Origin: CAZVEV01 sp964625865
GTDB taxonomy: Bacteria > Planctomycetota > Phycisphaerae > SM23-33
NCBI GenBank assembly: GCA_964625865.1
Contig: CAZVEV010000260.1
Span: 1 to 8,992, forward strand
Length of the DNA: 8,992 nt
Reading direction: 5' to 3'
Part shown: in pieces, positions 5,738 through 8,992 of the stretch
Numbering within the stretch: the stretch's first letter is position 1
Layout of the letters: every line of letters begins with the position of its first letter
Position numbers and translations under genes: made by a program
The notes under the pieces: model-generated
What the model was told of the DNA's origin: nothing
Databases searched by the model: none
What the model saw: only the letters and a program-made list of their open reading frames with translations

Positions 5738-8700
5738 CTACTTGGCGCCCCAGCACTCAATGCTGCCGTCCTGGTTGACGATGAAGAGTTTGCCGCCCGC
5801 GGCGGCCAGGCCGTCCCAGGCGGGCAGGGTGTCGAGGGTGTATTGGGCCTGGGTGGCCCCGTCGGTGGCCGAGACGGCCAGCAGGACGGCGCCGCGGCGA
5901 CCGGCGTAGGCGGCGCCGAGGTCGCCGTCGGGGAACACCAGCGGGGCGCCGGCGACGAAGACGGTCCGGCCGGCCAGCACCATCGCCTTGCCGGTCATCG
6001 GGATCTGGACCTGCCACTTGGCCGACCACTGGCTGCCCGCGAGCGTCTTGGCCATCAGCGTGTAGCCGTTTCGCGGGTTCCAACTGCTGCCGCGGTTTAC
6101 GGGATGGCCGAACACGGAGTAGTAGTCGGTCCCGTCGGCGACGATGATGTCGCCGGTGGGGTACTCGGTCTTGAGCGTGGTCCACATCTTGCGGTGGTTG
6201 AAGTTCTCCTTGACCAGCTTGTACTCGCGGTGCTGGCGCTTCGACTCGAGCATGCCCGACGAGGCCATCAGGTGCTTGCCCGCCTCCGCGTCGGCCAGGT
6301 CGAAGCCGAACGCCTGGTGGCGAATGTAGACCTTGTCGTCCTCGCTGCTCATCACGTCGGCGGTGGTACCTAAAATCACTTCGGTCTCCGAGCGGCCGCC
6401 CTCGGTGACGAACTTGGGAAAGCCGTCTTCGCCGTAGGGACCGTAGAACTGTCGCTGGTGGCGGACCGTGCCCGTGACGGGGTCGAGCCCATAGATGAAC
6501 AGGCCGCCGTCAAGGTAGGAGTTGCGCCCGGCACAGAAGTAGGCGGTGTCGTTGGCGACCAGCACGCTGCCGTGGATCGGCCAGGCCGACTCGAGCTGGC
6601 CGAACGCGCAGATCAGCTTGTCGGGCAGGTCGCGGAATCGCCACGCCAGGGCGCCGTCTGCGGCGCGGAGGCAGTGGACCCATCCGTCGCGGCTTCCCAT
6701 CAGCAGCAGGCCCTTGTGGTAGGTCGGCGGCGAGTCGATCCGCCCGCCGGCGATGTATTCCCACAGCACCTTGCCGTCGGCAGCGCTCAGGGCGCGCAGG
6801 ACGTGGGCGTCGATCTCAGCGACGAAGACCTTGCCTTCGGCGATCACCGGCGCACTGGCGGCGGTCTTGAAGCGGGTCTTCCAAAGCGGTTTTAGCTTTT
6901 TCGCAGGCACCTTCGCGGCCGAGCCCGCATACCGGCGCCCGTCCTGGCGATACGTCGGCCAATTCGATTGCGGATTTGAGGTTTTAGATTTGAGATTTGA
7001 GATCTCAGAGTAGGCGGGGCCCTTCTCGAGGCGGACCGAGCGGGGGACCTTGACGACCTGGCCCTTGGTCTTCAGCGACGCCTCGTTGGTGTAGTAGGCG
7101 TTGAAGTTATGCAGGCCGGTGGGGAGGTGACACTGGCAGGCCCAGGGGCCGCAGTAGATCAGTCCGTTGCAGGGCAGGGCCCCCATGCTGCACGTGGGGC
7201 GGGTAAACGGCACGGGATACTCCTTGCCGGTTCTCAGGTCCATGCAGTCCGGGCCGCCGGTCTTGCTGTTGATGAAGAAGCGCGTGGTGATGAAGTTGCG
7301 GTAGCAGCGGTCGTGGCCCATCGGCTTGGAGAGGACCTGGTCGATCGTCTTGATGTGCTCGCCCGTTTTTAGGTCGTAGGCGACGGGCTTCTTCAGGACG
7401 GTGCCCTTGGGGTTGTTGCAGTTACCGCACATCCACAGGGCGTCGCCGGCGATCAGCAGATCGCTCGACGCCTGGTAGCCCTTGCGTGCCGCAATCGGCT
7501 TCGGCCAATAGGCGCTGCCGTCGGCCAGCGCGTAGGCGAACACCTTGGAGCCCTCCTCTGAGTAGACCGCCTGCTCGGACAGCACCAGCGAATGGGGCGA
7601 GTTGCCCTTTCCGTAGGGGATGGTCTTCTTGACCGCCCAAGTGTGCTTGCCGGTCGTCGCATTCAGGCAGAACACGCCGCCGGCGGCCTGGTAGACCAGC
7701 TTGTCGCCCTTGAGGGCCATCGTGCAACCGGTGTAGCGCAGGATCTTGCCGCTTCGCCACAGTTCCTTGCCGCTTTCGGCGTCCAAGGCCACGATGACAG
7801 TGGTAGGGTTCTCGGCGTTTGGGGTCTGCGGGTTGTAGGCCTTCAGGGGGAAGCCGCTTCCGCCGAACGTATTGCCGCCCGCGGGTTTGGCCGGCTCTGT
7901 CGGCGCGGGGGCCGCCGGCTTCTTCGCGCCCTTCTTCCTTCCGCCCTTCCTGGCGCCCTTGCCCCTTCTCGCGGCAGCGGACCCGGCGCCCTTGTAGGAT
8001 GCGAAGTGCATGCGGTCGCCGACCATCGCGTACAGCCGCCCGTTGTGGTAGACGAACTCTTGGGTGCCCTCCGTGCCCTTGTACGCCTTGAGGGTCTTGC
8101 CCGTCGCGGCGTCCAGCGCGGTCAGCGGTGCGGCCAGGCCCGGCGTGCAGTAGACCGTATCGCCGATGGCCACCAGGCGCCGCTGCATCTGGGCGTGGTA
8201 GTTCTTGATGTAGACCGTGATCTGCTCCCATTTGGGGTACTGGCGCGTCCAGAGCACCACGCCGTTGAAGGCGCTGCGGGCGATCAGGTTCCACTTGGCC
8301 GGCAGGAGCGGGTTCTCGGCGGTCTCGCGGTCTTCGATAGTAAACAGGCGCCCGCCGGCCGAGACCATGCTGCTGATCGTCGCGGCGCCGATGTGGGCCC
8401 GCGTCCAGGCCGGACCGGAGACCCACTGCACGTGACGCGGCGGGCCAACGACCGTATCGCGGGCCACGCAGTTGTTGTCGCTGCCGTGCAAGTACTGCGG
8501 CCACTCGTCCATGGCCTTCGGATAGGGCTTGACCGTCCGCGTCCCGTTGACCACCGCCGTGCCGTAGGGGGCCAGCACGCGGAGGATTTCGGCTTGCGGC
8601 ACCTTGAACTGCGGGCCTTGGACCACGACGAGGTTCACGAGGTTGTTGATGTACGGGAGGGTCTTCCCGTCGAAGCGCGCCGCCGAGACCTTGCCGTGGC

Positions 8701-8923
8701 ACCCCGCGGCCTGGATTCGCTTGCGAACGGCGGCGACCTTGGCGTCCGAGGTCTCGAGGCAGTGGAAGAGGCAGCCGGGCCTGGCCCAGTCGGCCGAAAC
8801 GCTGTCCAGCGCGTCGGCGCCGATGCAGACGACCAGCCCGCCCTCGACGTCCGCGGCGCCCGCCGGGACAGCCATGCTCAACAGAACCGACACACACGTC
8901 AGAAGCACAGTTTGGCGATTCAT
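5738..8923 (-). CDS. Large exported PQQ-like beta-propeller protein with methyltransferase-like N-terminus
   Basis: A 1061-residue protein. It starts with a signal peptide (MNRQTVLLTCVSVLLSMAVPAGA, 1-23), so it acts outside the cytoplasm. Residues 28-127 resemble a Rossmann methyltransferase (FHCLETSDAKVAAVRKRI, then GKTLPYINNLVNLVVVQG, then ILRVLAPYGTAVV), but the SAM-binding Gly motif is degenerate (IGADALDS). Residues 135-610 and 655-1061 carry two sets of PQQ-like propeller blades, seen in repeated units such as VIVALDAESGKELWR, VLRALSAADGKVLWEY and VHCLRAADGALAWRF. A Cys-rich stretch (540-599: HDRCYR, TCSMGALPC, CGPWACQCH) is typical of this planctomycete family as I remember it. Oddities are a Lys/Arg/Gly-rich linker (319-335) followed by Ala/Pro, and an AT-rich insertion (638-655). 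No enzymatic role can be assigned; a surface binding or scaffold role is possible. AAGGAG lies five bases before the ATG. Only 69 bp upstream are visible, with no clear promoter. Confidence 0.92.
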   Translation of the reverse strand: MNRQTVLLTCVSVLLSMAVPAGAADVEGGLVVCIGADALDSVSADWARPGCLFHCLETSDAKVAAVRKRIQAAGCHGKVSAARFDGKTLPYINNLVNLVVVQGPQFKVPQAEILRVLAPYGTAVVNGTRTVKPYPKAMDEWPQYLHGSDNNCVARDTVVGPPRHVQWVSGPAWTRAHIGAATISSMVSAGGRLFTIEDRETAENPLLPAKWNLIARSAFNGVVLWTRQYPKWEQITVYIKNYHAQMQRRLVAIGDTVYCTPGLAAPLTALDAATGKTLKAYKGTEGTQEFVYHNGRLYAMVGDRMHFASYKGAGSAAARRGKGARKGGRKKGAKKPAAPAPTEPAKPAGGNTFGGSGFPLKAYNPQTPNAENPTTVIVALDAESGKELWRSGKILRYTGCTMALKGDKLVYQAAGGVFCLNATTGKHTWAVKKTIPYGKGNSPHSLVLSEQAVYSEEGSKVFAYALADGSAYWPKPIAARKGYQASSDLLIAGDALWMCGNCNNPKGTVLKKPVAYDLKTGEHIKTIDQVLSKPMGHDRCYRNFITTRFFINSKTGGPDCMDLRTGKEYPVPFTRPTCSMGALPCNGLIYCGPWACQCHLPTGLHNFNAYYTNEASLKTKGQVVKVPRSVRLEKGPAYSEISNLKSKTSNPQSNWPTYRQDGRRYAGSAAKVPAKKLKPLWKTRFKTAASAPVIAEGKVFVAEIDAHVLRALSAADGKVLWEYIAGGRIDSPPTYHKGLLLMGSRDGWVHCLRAADGALAWRFRDLPDKLICAFGQLESAWPIHGSVLVANDTAYFCAGRNSYLDGGLFIYGLDPVTGTVRHQRQFYGPYGEDGFPKFVTEGGRSETEVILGTTADVMSSEDDKVYIRHQAFGFDLADAEAGKHLMASSGMLESKRQHREYKLVKENFNHRKMWTTLKTEYPTGDIIVADGTDYYSVFGHPVNRGSSWNPRNGYTLMAKTLAGSQWSAKWQVQIPMTGKAMVLAGRTVFVAGAPLVFPDGDLGAAYAGRRGAVLLAVSATDGATQAQYTLDTLPAWDGLAAAGGKLFIVNQDGSIECWGAK
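6959..7012 (-). repeat. AT-rich microrepeat inserted in frame in the propeller gene
   Basis: Within a GC-rich gene, this 54-bp stretch consists of ATTTGAG/GATTTGA-type units (plus strand TTGAGGTTTTAGATTTGAGA). It encodes YSEISNLKSKTSNPQSNW (residues 638-655), exactly between the two propeller halves. Its base composition differs sharply from that of both sides, which suggests a simple-repeat insertion tolerated in a linker. Confidence 0.75.
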
Positions 8924-8992
8924 CGTGACTCCTTCAGACTAGTGCTCTGTGACTCGTAATTCGATGGATATTTCTGGTCGCCTTTGCCGATG

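Noticed and set aside
7592..8959. Long plus-strand open frame (455 codons) opposite the propeller gene
   Set aside because: Its His/Arg/Val/Leu-rich composition is typical of antisense of GC-rich coding DNA. The minus strand has a signal peptide, a ribosome site and propeller repeats. The same reasoning removes 4593-5909 plus and 7422-8897 minus.
8924..8992. Promoter of the propeller gene
   Set aside because: Apart from the ribosome site, no -35/-10 pair with acceptable spacing is visible in the 69 bp present. It may lie beyond the window.

Overview
The window is GC-rich throughout (estimated by eye, not counted). It most likely comes from a member of the Planctomycetota, perhaps the class Phycisphaerae. 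Three things suggest this: a very large exported PQQ-like beta-propeller protein with a degenerate methyltransferase-like N-terminus, a PEP-CTERM secreted protein, and a DnaE of the full-PHP type with a 'PRGSGVAT' form of the usual 'GPGRGSAAGS' motif. The assignment rests on remembered family resemblance, not on a search.

Layout. 1-2060 (minus): the first 686 codons of dnaE, DNA polymerase III alpha, running off the left edge, with a good sigma70-type promoter at 2102-2130. 2061-2770: about 710 bases without a convincing gene, holding a 36-bp REP-like inverted repeat (2467-2578) and a palindrome (2680-2702). 2771-3310 (plus): a small helix-turn-helix protein of unknown role whose tail is encoded by a 9-bp repeat. 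3311-3598: intergenic, with a 10-bp-stem palindrome and a possible weak promoter. 3599-4294 (plus): a four-helix-bundle (S23/IVS-related) 'suffix' protein. 4295-4616: a 50-bp inverted repeat made of TGGAC-type 9-mers, then an 84-bp remnant of the 3' end of a PQQ-propeller gene. 4617-5558 (minus): PEP-CTERM protein with its own strong promoter. 5738-8923 (minus): the 1061-residue exported PQQ-propeller protein.

The most unusual feature lies between about 3590 and 4560. The four-helix-bundle gene is threaded and followed by four arrays of a 9-bp repeat (core TGGAC) that alternate in orientation: plus at the start of the gene, minus in the loop before the last helix, plus just after the stop, minus 50 bp later. 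The in-gene arrays keep the reading frame because the unit is 9 bp. The last two arrays mirror each other, including a shared variant unit and a shared 8-bp spacing slip, and can fold into one long hairpin. S23-type proteins are best known from 23S rRNA intervening sequences, which are themselves bounded by inverted repeats. An IVS-like or otherwise mobile hairpin element is therefore a reasonable hypothesis, not a demonstrated one.

The exported proteins (PQQ propeller and PEP-CTERM) share orientation and may work at the cell surface, but the PEP-CTERM gene has its own promoter. The truncated copy of the propeller gene's 3' end beyond the PEP-CTERM gene shows that a paralogue once stood there and has been lost.
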